Below are positions 11,530-22,289 of a DNA stretch of 64,000 bases, one piece after another; within the stretch, counting starts at the first letter, position 1; every line of letters starts with the position of its first letter. The stretch lies in NCBI GenBank assembly GCA_029204225.1, contig CM055093.1, positions 32,253,777 through 32,317,776 on the forward strand. Direction: 5' to 3'. The position numbers and the translations under genes were made by a program. The stretch is from Diphasiastrum complanatum (Eukaryota; Streptophyta; Lycopodiopsida; Lycopodiales; Lycopodiaceae). A model generated the notes under the pieces. The model was not told where the DNA came from. It saw nothing but the letters and a program-made list of their open reading frames with translations, and ran no database searches.

Positions 11530-11603
11530 TGTGGGGCCAACCAGACAAGTCACTACCAAAGGTGGATCAACGGAAATTGATCTTTAAGGCTAGACCTTAT
11601 TAG

Positions 11604-12473
11604 TTGATTGCCAGCCAGTTGTATCGAAGAAGTCCAGACGAGATTCTTCGGCGCTGTATTCTCCCTCATGAGGCCACCCAGATCATTTTGCTTTCACGTG
11701 AAGGCATGGGTGGAGGCCATTTTGCATCCGACATTACAGTTCGCAAGATCCTGCAATCAGGATGTGGGTGGCCAACGTTTCATAAGGATACAGAGGAATA
11801 CTTGAAAAAGTGCAATGTGTGCCAAAGGGCGAGGAGATCAACAAGATTGAATTATGACCTACTGCACCCGGTCTTAGCCCAAGCATCATTCAAAAAGTGG
11901 GGATTGGATTATATTGGTCCAATTCACCCTGCAGCAAGGAGTTCCCAGGCACGATACATAATCATAGCCACGGACTATCTCACCAAGTGGGTCGAAGCCA
12001 AGGTAGTAAGGGTAGCTGATGCTAGGACCACTACCAAGTTCCTTTATGAAAATATCATTGTGTGCTTTGGATGCCCGGTGGAGCTAGTCAGTGATCGCGG
12101 AGGTCATTTCATCAATGAGACCATCAAGGTCCTGTTGGAGGAATTTTTCGTGATCCATAGAACCAGTGCGCCTTATTATCCTCGTGGTAATGGGCAAGCA
12201 TAATCATCCAATAAGATCCTGTGTAGCGTGCTCACGAAAACAGTTGAAGCTAGCATATCAGATTGGGAACATAAGTTGCATGCTACTCTGTGGGCACACA
12301 GGACAGCATATAAGGGAAGCACTGATCAAACACTTTTCCAATTGGTATATAGTCAGGATGTTGTAATGCCAGTAGACTTTCAAGATCGTCTTACCAACCC
12401 TCACAAGGTGCCTAAATGGAATCAGAGCAGTGAAATTAGCCTGCCTACATGGTTTGATCTTGAAAATCCAAGC
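11604..12473 (+). pseudogene. G1 integrase, catalytic glutamate replaced by a stop
   Basis: The N-terminal HHCC zinc finger is visible (HEATQIIL, GGHFASD, KKCNVCQRAR) from about 11,660 to 11,830. The catalytic core has GLDYIGPI and VSDRGGHF for the first two aspartates. At the place of the third acidic residue, normally in NGQAE, the sequence reads NGQA then TAA (12,201-12,203). The core then continues (SNKILCSVLTKTVEAS, LWAHRTAYK) and ends near 12,470. An integrase made from this copy could not join DNA. Confidence 0.8.
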
Positions 12474-12479
12474 ACAGGA

Positions 12480-12951
12480 ATATGTTGTGCGAGAGATCAC
12501 TTCCTGCAAGAGTTGAACCCTCGCAGACAGTCTGAACCCTCGCAAAACCTTCGTAGGGCAGTCAAATCACCTTCTGAACTCTCACAGACTTCCCTGAGGT
12601 CTTAGAATTCTGTGAAGAAGGTCCCTGCCAAAATTTGGGTGGAACTGAGCAAGGGAAAGTGGATTTCACCTAATACGCACTCTAAATTCCGCTATAAAAG
12701 GGCTGATTTCGAGTCATTTGTCACCTTTGCTGGCGAAGCTCTGCTCAAATTTACACTAAAATTTCCAAGTTTTCTGTTTGCGACCAAACTTTCTACAAGT
12801 ATCATCTGCTCATACTGAACACAGATCTGCGTTCTGAACTACAATTCTTGCCATCCAACACTCGATATTCACAGTTTTCTGTCGTTTCCACACCTTTTTA
12901 CCTTTTTCGCCGTTTTTCCTACTTTTTCGTCCTTTAACTATCACTGCTAAC
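12480..12951 (+). promoter_or_regulatory. Spacer between integrase and ORF3, with a TATA box
   Basis: The spacer begins with ctcgcagac-type phrases like those at the window start. A consensus TATA box (ctataaaagg) lies at 12,692-12,701, about 250 bases before the ORF3 start region. It could be part of a degraded LTR (U3/R) or an internal promoter for ORF3. No matching second LTR was found, so the two cannot be separated here. Confidence 0.45.
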
Positions 12952-15076
12952 ATGGCCTCCTCATCCTCTGAAGACAGGCACCAAGCAGGTGATCCAGTGT
13001 GAAATCCTCGAGGCCACACAAATATGGCCCTTATCCTCTGATGCTTTGATCCAACCATGGCTACAGATAGACGGCCCACTTCTTGAGGCAATGGAATTTT
13101 TCCCGACGCTTTTCCATTCTGAGATTAACATGGGTCTCGCCCTCCACGCTTACGCCACCTGGAAAGTGCTGAAGACACACTTCCACTTCTTGTACCAAGG
13201 TACCACGTACAAGGGCAGAATTAACGCAAACTCGATGGTCACCATTGGCATTATGTCCGGTGACCATCAGCCCATCTCCCATTATTAGGCCAAAACTCTG
13301 ATCAAACCTTTCATCACCCAAACTGCACCAGAAATTCCAATCCAGACTAATAATGGTTACCTGATAGATGCTATTACGGAACCCGTCATTCAGACGGTTG
13401 CGCATCTGTTGAATAACTTTCTGGTTTTTTCAACATTTCGCAAGGACAGAATCCAGTCCAAGCTACTAAGTCAGATAGTGAAACCCTTTCTGAAATTCCC
13501 TGGCCCCTTAGTTGTGCCATACGACTGGCATAGCTTCCTCATTCGCGAACTAACCACCTCCATCAAACCCAACAACCGTGACCGTATCGCAGCAGGCCCC
13601 CTATTGTGTAATTTTGTCTGCTCACTTCTCGAGGTGAAAGTGCACGGTTTCCACCTCTCATCCCTTTTGTCTTCCGTCGTGCCGCACACTAACCTCTATC
13701 TGCCATCTCAAGCATCCACCTCCTCCCAACCTGCAGTTACTGACACAACAGCCAGCAAACGAATGCGTGGCGCTGCCTCTTCATCTTCATCTCCACCTAC
13801 TACCCGAAGACGCACCACCACCACCGTACTAACCACTCCATCAACCACCGCCACTTCTTCTTCTGTGCAACCCTCCACTCCGGTCTCTGTTGTTACTACC
13901 TCTCTTCCTATTCCATCCACAACTGTTTCTGTGCCCATTCTCGTTTTCTCTGTTGATACCACTTCCATTTCTGTTCCATTATCCACTATTCCGTCCATCA
14001 CCATCGCATCCTCCATCACTCCTGCCACCACCGTTACTCCTCTCACGTTTAATCCCTCTGACTCTCAGTTGTCTCCCAACACTTTGGCGTGGATGCAAGT
14101 CATCAATTTTTTACCCCCACGTCAGCCCATTTCTGCTCCATCCTCGCCTTCCTCCATACTCCACACCACCCTTCAGTTCCCCTCTGTTCCCCCCATCCTC
14201 TCGTTTGGACAAACCGTCCTCACCCCCGTTTCCACTGTTGCTTCTCGCACCCCACCTATTTTTCCACCAAAGGTTGCCGAGGGCAACCAACCGTTGTCTG
14301 ATGACGCATTTGTTCAAACCATTTTCATACCATCGCCAGATTGGACTGATCCCACCACCCCAGATGACATCAAGTCCAACAAGAACCTCATTGAAGACAA
14401 TGACAACGGAATTCCACAAGTCGTCGGGGCCGATACAACACAAGCCCCTACCAGTGCCAGTGTACCGGCTGCTCCCACAGACTTAACAACGGTGTACTAG
14501 ACTCTGGGCAAATACATCCTGGAGGCGATAGTAGCCAAATCTATTTTGGAAAGCAGGGTACTACACCTGGCCACAAGCAACACACAACTGCGAGCGGAAC
14601 TCACAAAACTGCAGCATGAGCTGATTTTAGCTCAGCAACATGAACAAGAAGGGCACCGAGAAATTGCCAAGCTATAGTAGAAGGAGGAGGGCCTCAATCT
14701 TTACATCCAAAGCCTCTCCAAGGTGTTGACAGAGGCCTCCATGAAGGTGCGAGAGCTTCAATCCGAAGCGTCCCAATGGCTTGCTCCACTTCAGATGCAA
14801 CTACAGATTCACAAAGCAGAGAATATGTGCCTGGGGGCAGAAGTCAAAGCCCTACAAAGTGAAAATATCGTCTGGTTAGTTCAACCTACACCAGATTCAA
14901 GGCCGCTATCTGAATCATAGATGAATCTCTTTAGGCGTCAAGTGCAGGTATATAGCCAGACATTAAACAGCTACCAGGCGGAGTTCGATAAATATCGGGC
15001 AAGTGCAACTCACGAGCTCGCTCAGGCCAAACAAGCCCTCAAGGCTTGCCAACAGTTCATGGATAAGAGGGCCTAG
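12952..15076 (+). pseudogene. G1 ORF3: unrecognised extra protein with Ser/Thr/Pro-rich linker and coiled-coil end
   Basis: A candidate ATG at 12,952 (MASSSSEDRH) is followed by a frameshift near 12,985. One frame then runs to 15,076, broken only by TAG codons (13,286; 14,498; 14,675-14,680 double; 14,918; 15,074). If these were CAG glutamines, the protein would exceed 650 residues. Three parts are visible: a globular N-terminal part of about 230 residues (LYQGTTYKGRINANSM, VPYDWHSFLIREL), a Ser/Thr/Pro/Val-rich low-complexity middle from about 13,720 to 14,480, and a charged C-terminal part with heptad-like leucines (from about 14,510). I do not recognise a family. Its place after integrase matches the extra ORFs (env-like, or gag-like accessory) of some plant gypsy lineages. 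The C-terminus may continue in the inverted block at 16,870-17,310. Confidence 0.55.
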
Positions 15077-16860
15077 CCCACCCACGTGGTACAGATCAGG
15101 CTTTCTGTCTGTCCACATTTCGTACGACATTTTGTTTTCCAGCGTTGTCATTGTTGATCTGTTCTGCAGGTGTACAGCTGCAGCTATTGCCTTAGTCCAG
15201 AATTGACTTGGCAATTGAGCATGTACCATCATGCATCTGGCTCCTTTGACTAGTATTTTGTTTCTTCTTTCTACAACACCATTGTATTCTGGTGTGTATG
15301 TAGGAGTGAACTGATGTTCGATCCCTTGTTCTTCGCAGAATCTTGAGAATTCTTTGCTTTTGTATTCACCTCCGTTGTCAGATCTAAGGATCTGTATCTT
15401 TTTTGAGGTGTGTCGCTCTACAAAGGCCACGAACTTCTTGAAGGAATCAAACACTTTGGATTTCTTCTTTAAGTAGTAGATCATGGTCATTCGGCTGTAA
15501 TCATCTATGAACGTCAGAAAGTATCTCGAACCTGAGAGTGAATCCATCTTCATCGGTCCACAGACATCAGAGTGGATGAGCTCAAGAACTTCCTTGGCTC
15601 TTCTTCTCTCATGTGTGAATGGATTTCGATGTTGCTTGCCTTTTTGACAGGCTTCACAGAACTTAGTTTTGGGTCTTGAAATCTTGAGACCTGTGACTAT
15701 GTCTTTTCTGCTCATGTCATACATGCTTCGCATGTTTAGATGATATATTCTCCTATGCCAGAGTTGATCTTTATTTTCTGATGCATTTAATATGCTATCG
15801 GAGTTGCTGATTATCTTAGTCTAGTAGAGGTTTCCTTCTCTGCATCCTACCGTCAACAACTTGTTTGTCGTCTTCTCGATCATGCGGCAAGTGTTGTCGT
15901 CGAACAAAACTCGAATGCCAAGATCTGCCATCTTGGAGACGGATAGCAGATCTTTTCTGAGTGAGGGCACATAGAGTGCTCCTGGCAGCTTTGCTTGGTC
16001 TGACAGGTTCGTAGCTGTAGAGTGCTGATGCCTTTGACATCGTGTCTCCTCCCATCACCTAAAATCACTACTCTGTTGTCTTCGAGCTCTCTAAAGTCGA
16101 TCAAGATCTTCTTGTTGCAGGTGATGTGTGACGTTACTTCTGAATCAATGACTACATCGTAGTCATGTTCAGTGTAGCTCGTTGAAGCTTCATCGAGTAT
16201 CGTGAAAGCTTCGTCACCTCTATCAACATTCTTTGATGACTCTGCAACATTAGCTTTTTTAGCCTAGTTCTTTCTTTTTGGGTTGAATCTGCAATCGTAT
16301 GCATAATACTCTTTCTTCTTGTAGTGCATGCAAGGTATTGCTGGATTGAACCAGCATTTGTTGGCCGTATGGCCTGGTTTGTGGAAGTGATCGTAGGAAG
16401 AAGATTGTTGATTCGAGGACTTCATCTTCTCAAATCTTGGCTTGTTCTTGTTCTTGTTCTTTCCTTGCATGAAGAGAGCCTCTCTTGATCACTGCTTCCC
16501 TCTCCTTCATCTCTCATCAATCTCTCACTAGCGGCAAGACTGACTGCTTTGTCGAATGTCTGGTAGACTCAGTATGAGCATTCTCAGCGGCTAATAGGAC
16601 GTCGGTAGAGATTTCATGAAGTACATCAACTGCTGTGGTGCTGGGACCTGGTGCTCCTATCCTGATGCAGCGAGCTGAGCAAAGATCGTTCTGATCTTCT
16701 CAACGTGTTGATCCAACTGGTTGCCATCCCATCACATGGATTGCAGCTGATTGTGAAGGTGCATGACTGAAGCTGCAGTCCTCACTTCATACTTCTATTT
16801 TAATCTTTTTCATGCTGCATGGCTGCTTTTGCAGTCTTCAAAGTACTCTGATGGAATGAT
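15077..16860 (-). pseudogene. Copia E, 5' half (gag remnant, protease, integrase), inverted
   Basis: Read on the minus strand there is a Gag remnant (about 16,860-16,500, including MHLHNQLQS and HVEKIRTIFAQL), a zinc knuckle (near 16,390-16,290), and a protease whose catalytic motif reads DSEVTSH in place of DSGATSH. An integrase follows: a 256-codon open frame (15,733-14,963, running past the break) with FCEACQKGKQHR, HSDVCGPM, RSDNGGEY and YNGVVERRN, so the D,D,E residues are present. The match stops abruptly after the segment KPDLYHV at about 15,080. The continuation (KLDDNSEQTIMIGYSNG) is found on the plus strand at 17,312, showing an inversion. Confidence 0.8.
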
Positions 16861-16869
16861 CGGCCAATT

Positions 16870-17310
16870 AAAATTTTGAATTGTGATTTTGCCCAAAGGG
16901 GTGCCGCATTCCGCCCTTTTGGATCATCGTGTGCATGGCAGGAAGTGCGCGTTCACCCGTAATTGTTGCGGACTTGTCACATAGGCCCTGATGGCCATAG
17001 GGTCTCTTTCAAACAGTTGATGTCGCCATTTTAGTTGTGGTTGGAGGGCGGGTAATGCTTGCAGCTCCTTGCCCTTTATTGTCTGTGCTGAAAACGATAG
17101 CTGCCAACCGCCTCTTGATGACTCGTGGGGATACTTTGATAGGAATTCATTTATTTTCTCCTCCACGGACTTTGGTCTTCGAAAGGCCCGGTTGGCAAAT
17201 ATGGTGCACGAACCTCTGGATGATGTTGTCTGTCCTTCCGCTTGGCTTTGGCTGATATCTGTGCCTTGGCCCTGGTCTCGCATCTCAACACCCGTCTCTG
17301 TTGGTCCTTT
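16870..17310 (-). pseudogene. Candidate displaced C-terminal part of G1 ORF3
   Basis: An open minus-strand frame without copia similarity lies between the Gag remnant of E and the inversion breakpoint. It reads from GPTETGVEMRDQ through PKSVEEKINEFLSKYPHE and ELQALPALQPQLKWRHQLFE to its stop at about 16,924. If the 15,076-17,310 block is turned back, this segment falls directly after the end of ORF3 (QQFMDKRA). The composition (Gln and charged residues) is compatible with continuation. I infer continuity; the exact joint cannot be read because bases were altered at the break. Confidence 0.35.
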
Positions 17311-17311
17311 G

Positions 17312-19345
17312 GATTTCAAAAGAAAAAAAAATAAGCTCGATGACAATTCAGAACAAACAATCATGATCGGCTACTCGAACGGAACACATGTGTATAGGCT
17401 CTAAAACCCAACCAGAAAGAAGGTTGTTTCAAACAGATATGTGAAGTTCGATGAGTCCATATTCCCTGGACTGAAAGACGAAAGAGGCCATGAGATCTTC
17501 ACACTGCTACCCATTCAAGAGGGAGATCGAGGACAGACATCGAATCAGAATGCAGAGCCGCAGACTCCAGAGCAGCAGGAAGAAGAAGATTAATCCCACG
17601 AACAAGAAACATTTGAGCAGCGACAAAATGAGCATAGCAGGTCAACAAGACAAAGAAGACCTCCAGACCGCTACTCTGACAATCTTCAATGGAGCGAAGA
17701 CACGCAGTTCAAGTACTGCAGCTTCACTGAAGAGCCAACAACATACCAAGAAGCTATACATAGTCCAGAGGGAGAATTTTGGAAGCAAGCAATGTCAAAG
17801 GAGATCGAGTAAATGAGACAAAACGAGGCATGTGCACTAGAGCCGCCGCCAGAAAATAGAAAAATAGCCGACTGCAAGTGGGTGTATAAGAAAAAAATGA
17901 AATCAAATGGCACCATTGGCCGCTACAAAGCAAGGCTTGTGGCGAAGCATGGCCTTGTATGAATTTAATCTTCCTTGCAGAGATATGGTGTTGATTATTT
18001 CAACACATATTCGTCCATGGTCAAGATGGCAAGCATAAGGCTACTCCTTGCATACGCCACACAACACAATCTGAAAATTCACCAAATTGATGTGAAAACA
18101 GCCTTTCTCCATGGAGATCTAGAGGAGGAAATCTTCATGAAGAGGCTTGAAGGCTATGAAGATCTCGACAATCGACAATATGTCTGTCGGTTGCAGAGAT
18201 GCATCTATGGTCTAAAACAGGCATCACGAGCCTGGTATAGAAAGCTTGATGGTCTTCTCAAGTCTCTAGACTTCAATCCTACACAACCGGACTATAATGT
18301 CTACATAAAGAGGGTAGGAAAAGATTTTGTGATATTGATCATATTCGTGGATGATTTGCTAATGATAGAAAAGTCCTTGATGCTGATCAAAGACACGAAG
18401 AGTCAGATTTCTAAAAGTTACGAAATCATAGATCTTGGAAAAGCAACAAAATGCCTCGGGTTGGAGATTAGAAGAGATCGAACAAAGGGCGAAATGCACT
18501 TGAGTCAGTCAGAATATGTTGGAAAGGTGCTGAAGCAATACCACATGATGGACTGCAAAGAAAAGGCCACACCAATGATAGCTGGAGCCAAGCTCACGAA
18601 ACAGGATTGCCCAAAAATGGAAGAGGAAGAACAGAAGATAGTAGGTATACCCTACCAGAACTTAATCGGTAGTCTGATGTACCTCACAATTTGTACCAGA
18701 CCCGATCTGTCTTTCTCTGTTTACGTCTTGAGCATGATTCTCTTCCAATCTTGGCCTGGCACATTGGCAAATGGCAAAACAAATCCTACGATATCTGAGG
18801 GGTACCCAGAATATGGGATTAACCTACAGAGCTGAAAATGAAAAAAAAGAATTTGAGCTGCACCACTACAGTGATGTGAGCTGGACGAGCTGCAAAGATG
18901 ACAACAAATCCATTACTGGAAGATGTACTATAGCGTGCGGAGATGCAATCAGCTGGATATGCAAAAAAGCAAACCTTGGTGGCTCAATCCTCTTGCGAAG
19001 CTGAATACGTCACAACTTCAAAGGTGGCAAATGAGGTAGTGTGGCTGCAGATGATGCTGGAGGCAATCGGGATACCACAAGAAGGGCCAAGCACGATGAT
19101 GATGGACTCTCAGAGTGCCATCTATTTGTCCCAGGACCCTGTCTTCCATTCAAAGGCAAAACACATACCTTTGAAGTACCATCACATTTGAGATTTAATC
19201 TTGAAAGGAGAGCTCCAGGTCCAATATATAAAATCAGAAGACATGATTGTAGATCTGCTCACGAAACTGCTCGACAAGCCACTCTTTTCCAAGCAAAGAA
19301 AGACAATTGGATTAAACGTACAAAGTTGCAAGGTTCAAGAGGGAG
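17312..19345 (+). pseudogene. Copia E, 3' half (integrase C-terminus, RT, RNase H)
   Basis: The segment begins in the integrase C-terminal part (KLDDNSEQTIMIGYSNG). It continues through the proline/arginine-rich linker (STRQRRPPDRYSDNL), then RT: ADCKWVYKKKMKSNG, an interrupted stretch near 17,955, RYGVDYFNTYSSMVKM, DVKTAFLHGDLEEEIFM, CIYGLKQASRAWYRKLDG, and an FVDD catalytic box near 18,345. RNase H follows (LHHYSDVSWTSCKDDNKS, QSSCEAEYVTTSKVANEV, AKHIPLKYHHI). Stops are few but frames change at about 18,770 and 18,950. It belongs to a different copia family from A, B and D. Confidence 0.85.
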
Positions 19346-20043
19346 TGTCAGAAATGGTGAGCTCCTGCAACTTTGCCGCAACACGAAGCGAATGTCAAAT
19401 GAGAACAGTTCATGAAAGTCAACGTCTTTTGACTCAAAGCACGAACGATTCATTCGTGAATCGTAAACATACCTCCAAGATCGAAACCGCAAAGGGATGC
19501 AAAACGAAAGATCACGAAAGAAACGAAAAGAGCGAAAGCAAACGAAGGAAACGAAACAAACAAAGGGGAATCTTTCACGCTGCCAACTGGCAGCTCAACG
19601 GGCTTGGAGTCGTAGACTTCACGCCCAAATGAAACGAGTGGCAACGATGGAGAGTAATTGATTAGTTGGTTAGCGTTAACTAGTCTTGTAATTTTTGTGT
19701 TTAGTCATCTTGTAAACTCCACACTGTGGAGGTATAGACTATCCTCTCTGGATTATAAACAGTAGTGAGAATAGATAGAATTACTGTAAGAGACAGAGAG
19801 AGAGGAAGCGAGTAGAGCAGAAAAGAAAAATACTAGAAACAATAGAGTTGTGTATGAAAGTTTGCCAATAGACAAAACACAGCGAAAAGAGCAAAGTGCC
19901 ATTTCGCCAATGAGCGAGACACTGATGATCTCGCTCTAAAATCAAACTGATAATACAGTTGCTCTATTTTTGTGCATCTCCTTGTCTTGTGCTGTTTGTC
20001 TTGATTGCTAGAATAGAATGTGTTCTGTGATGTGCAGTCACAT
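19346..20043 (+). repeat. 3' LTR of copia E (right end approximate)
   Basis: A purine tract (caagagggag) ends at 19,345 and the LTR starts tgtcagaaatgg. A TATA-like ggattataaaca lies near 19,750, followed by GA-rich text. No 5' LTR copy is left in the window, so the right end at about 20,043 (gtgcagtca) is an estimate. Confidence 0.55.
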
Positions 20044-20159
20044 GTCTAGGTTCTTGTGAAGCTTCCACGCAAAAGAAAATTTAAAGACACAAAATCGTTC
20101 GCGAATACAAAAACGAAAACAAAAAGAAACAGTTTGGCTTTCACCAAACCGAACAGTTT

Positions 20160-21216
20160 TTTGCTTCCGCGACACTTACAATCTAACATATTGAGCTTTT
20201 TTAACATTGAAAGAGCATACTTGGATTGACATACAAAAGCTTTATCTTTAAGAAAGTCAATCTCTAATCCTAATATGTAGTGAATTTTTCCAAGATCTTG
20301 CATCTTGAACTCTTTTCCAAGTGCATCCAAAAACACATCCAATAACAAAGCAAGCACATCCAGAAACAAAGCTCAACTAACATAGATCTTGCATCTTGAA
20401 CTGTTTTCCTCAAGTAACTTGATACAACTTCCTGTTAGAATGCAAGGGAAAATAGATTTTGTAAGCCCTCTTGTTGGATGCATATCCAACCATGATCCCT
20501 TCAATAGAATTGGGGTCATCTCTTTTCCTTGTTTCCAAGGGTACATGAATAAAGCAAGCACATCCAAAAACTCTAAGGTGATCTACCTTAGGTTTCTTCT
20601 TAAACAAGACTTCATAAGGTGATTTTCCAGCAAGTGCATTGTGAGGTAATCTATTGCACAAATAGTTTGCACAAATAATTGCTTCACCCCAATATTCAAT
20701 AGGCAAAGAAGCTTCAACTCGGATTGCTTTAGCACATTCACATAAAGATCAATTTTTCCTCTTAGCAACTCCATTTTGAGATGGAGAATAAGCACAAGAA
20801 AACTCTCTCTTTATTCCTTCACATTCACATTATTCATAAGACTTGTTGGAGATGTATTCACCTCCTCCATCACATCTTAAAGCTTTAACTTTAAAAGAAA
20901 ATTGTTTCTCAACATAAGCTTTGAAGATTAGGAAGTGATCAAATACCATAGCTTTTGAAGAAAGTAGATACAGCCAAGTATATCTTGTAAAGTCATCAAT
21001 AAAGGTGACAAAACATGTTGCACCACCAATACTTTTAGAAGAAGAAAAATGAACATCCGAGTGTATAAGCTCCAAAGGATGAGTAGTTTTGATAAAAGAA
21101 TTTTGATATGGCTTTCTATGTGATTTTGCAATAGCACAAGCCTCACAAGGCTTGAAATCTTTGGAAAGTGATTTTGGAAGGCCAATAGCCTTCTCTTTCT
21201 TGACCATAAAAGACAT
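20160..21216 (-). pseudogene. Copia F fragment: integrase joined to a piece of RT
   Basis: The minus strand encodes the pre-integrase and integrase core (KPCEACAIAKSHRKPYQ, LELIHSDVHF, TCFVTFIDDFTRYTW, ALRCDGGGEY, then a stop, ENHLMKS-like text in another frame, PIEYWGEAIICANYLCN, DHLRVFGCACFIHVP). After about 20,410 it jumps to an RT piece (GKEFKMQDLGKIHYILGLE, SMLKKLNMLDCK) at 20,345-20,165. The GKxFKMQDL text appears twice, 88 bases apart (20,386 and 20,297), so the join is a local duplication/deletion patchwork. Neither LTR was found. Confidence 0.75.
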
Positions 21217-21277
21217 AGACTTAATGCTACATACCTATGTAGCTAGCAATAGTTCAGACCCCTATTAGTCCATTTAG

Positions 21278-22275
21278 TGTTGGGGGCTACATGGCAAGGT
21301 ACCCTAAGGATTAAGGGTATGTGCCCTTGGATAAGGACAGACAAGTGACTATACCTTAGTCAGAGGTATGGAGTCATGAGACCCTTGGAAAGGGTTATCC
21401 TTAGGATTCAGAGTAGGTGCCTTAGATTAAGGTACTAGTGTCGTTGATTAAGGGCATGTAGGTGTTTATGCCTTGGATGGAGGTATGGAACCTAGAAAGG
21501 TCTTAGAAAGTCATTGGATGATAATATTTCTAAACCTTGGGCCTCAACCTTGAACCATATCACTTTATTGGTCTTGGACCAAAGTATACAAGCACAACTT
21601 GGCCAAGCGCCCTCCTAAAGGCCTCCATTGAGTTTCAAGTTCCCCAAGAATAGTAATCAAAGAGTCATAAGTTATGGAAGATATCTGATGATCTTCCATA
21701 AGCCTATGAAGGCTCTTGAACTCCTCTAGGCCTCTCTCTTTCTCATTGGATGTGCATGGAGCTCCATAGTGTATTGGAGAGAACTAAATGCCATCTATAT
21801 AAGAGGAGTAGGGCGCCCATTGGGGGAGAGAGAAATCTCTTTTGCTTACCTTGCTTATGCTCGAGTGTGGCTACTAGTGTATAGAGTAAGTCTTGTGTGT
21901 AGTATGCTAAGGGTTTAGATCTTGCTTATGGTATGGGACATAAGTAGGGTTTGTATCTTGAGTAAACTATGGTTTGTTGTGATATGCTTGTGATCTATTT
22001 ATGGTTAGCAAGGGGGTGCTAGATAGGTCTTCCTTGGAGCTTCGATCTAGCTATGGTTGGGTGGTGAATACTTGAGGCCAGCTTGTTATCTTCCTTTGTG
22101 TTTAAGAGTAGGGACACAGGTGGAGGAGAGATCCTTGGAGGCTTGCAGATCCTTACTTGCAGGTGGAGGCATCCTAGCTTGGAGTTGGAGAAGCATCTTG
22201 GAGCTTGCAGGTTGATTGGAGGACATTTGGAGCTCTACCTTGGATTTGGAGGACTTTCTCCTTTTTACTTGTTAA
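21278..22275 (+). repeat. Probable 5' LTR of gypsy G3
   Basis: The left edge is proposed at tgttgggggctac (21,278). The right edge lies just before the PBS-like sequence at 22,278. A TATA box (ctatataagagg) is near 21,793, followed by a GA-rich and T-rich R/U5 segment. There is no second LTR copy because G3 is truncated, so both ends are estimates. Confidence 0.55.
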
Positions 22276-22277
22276 AG

Positions 22278-22289
22278 TGGTATCAAAGC
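22278..22289 (+). promoter_or_regulatory. Primer binding site of gypsy G3 (variant initiator tRNA-Met)
   Basis: tggtatcaaagc differs from the standard tggtatcagagc by one base and stands at the LTR end. A gypsy leader and gag follow downstream. Confidence 0.7.

Larger units (their letters stand above)
1..15075 (+). mobile_element. Ty3/gypsy LTR retrotransposon G1 (interrupted by copia A; left end outside the window)
   Basis: Gag, aspartic protease, reverse transcriptase, RNase H and integrase follow one another on the plus strand in gypsy order (RT before integrase), and an extra ORF (ORF3) lies downstream of integrase. Copia A sits in gag at 1,228-7,573. After removing A and one copy of its tagtg target duplication, gag resumes, with a frame change. 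I could not delimit LTRs: the first 700 bases are a degenerate repeat region, and the 3' side is broken at about 15,075 by an inversion. Stops, frameshifts and a deletion in RT show that the copy is dead. G2 at 47,229-49,639 is a second, truncated copy of the same family. Confidence 0.85.

Noticed and set aside
12612-12818. 68-codon plus-strand ORF beginning MKKVPAKIWVELSKG
   Set aside because: It lies in the spacer over the TATA box, has no similarity to neighbours and no support; most likely chance.
7579-12945. Many long minus-strand ORFs over G1 (for example 8,165-8,566 and 9,949-10,260)
   Set aside because: They mirror real plus-strand gypsy frames and have low-complexity or hydrophobic shadow composition.
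13708-14046. Minus-strand ORF rich in Val, Thr and Glu opposite ORF3
   Set aside because: It is the complement of the Ser/Thr/Pro-rich region of ORF3; no independent evidence.
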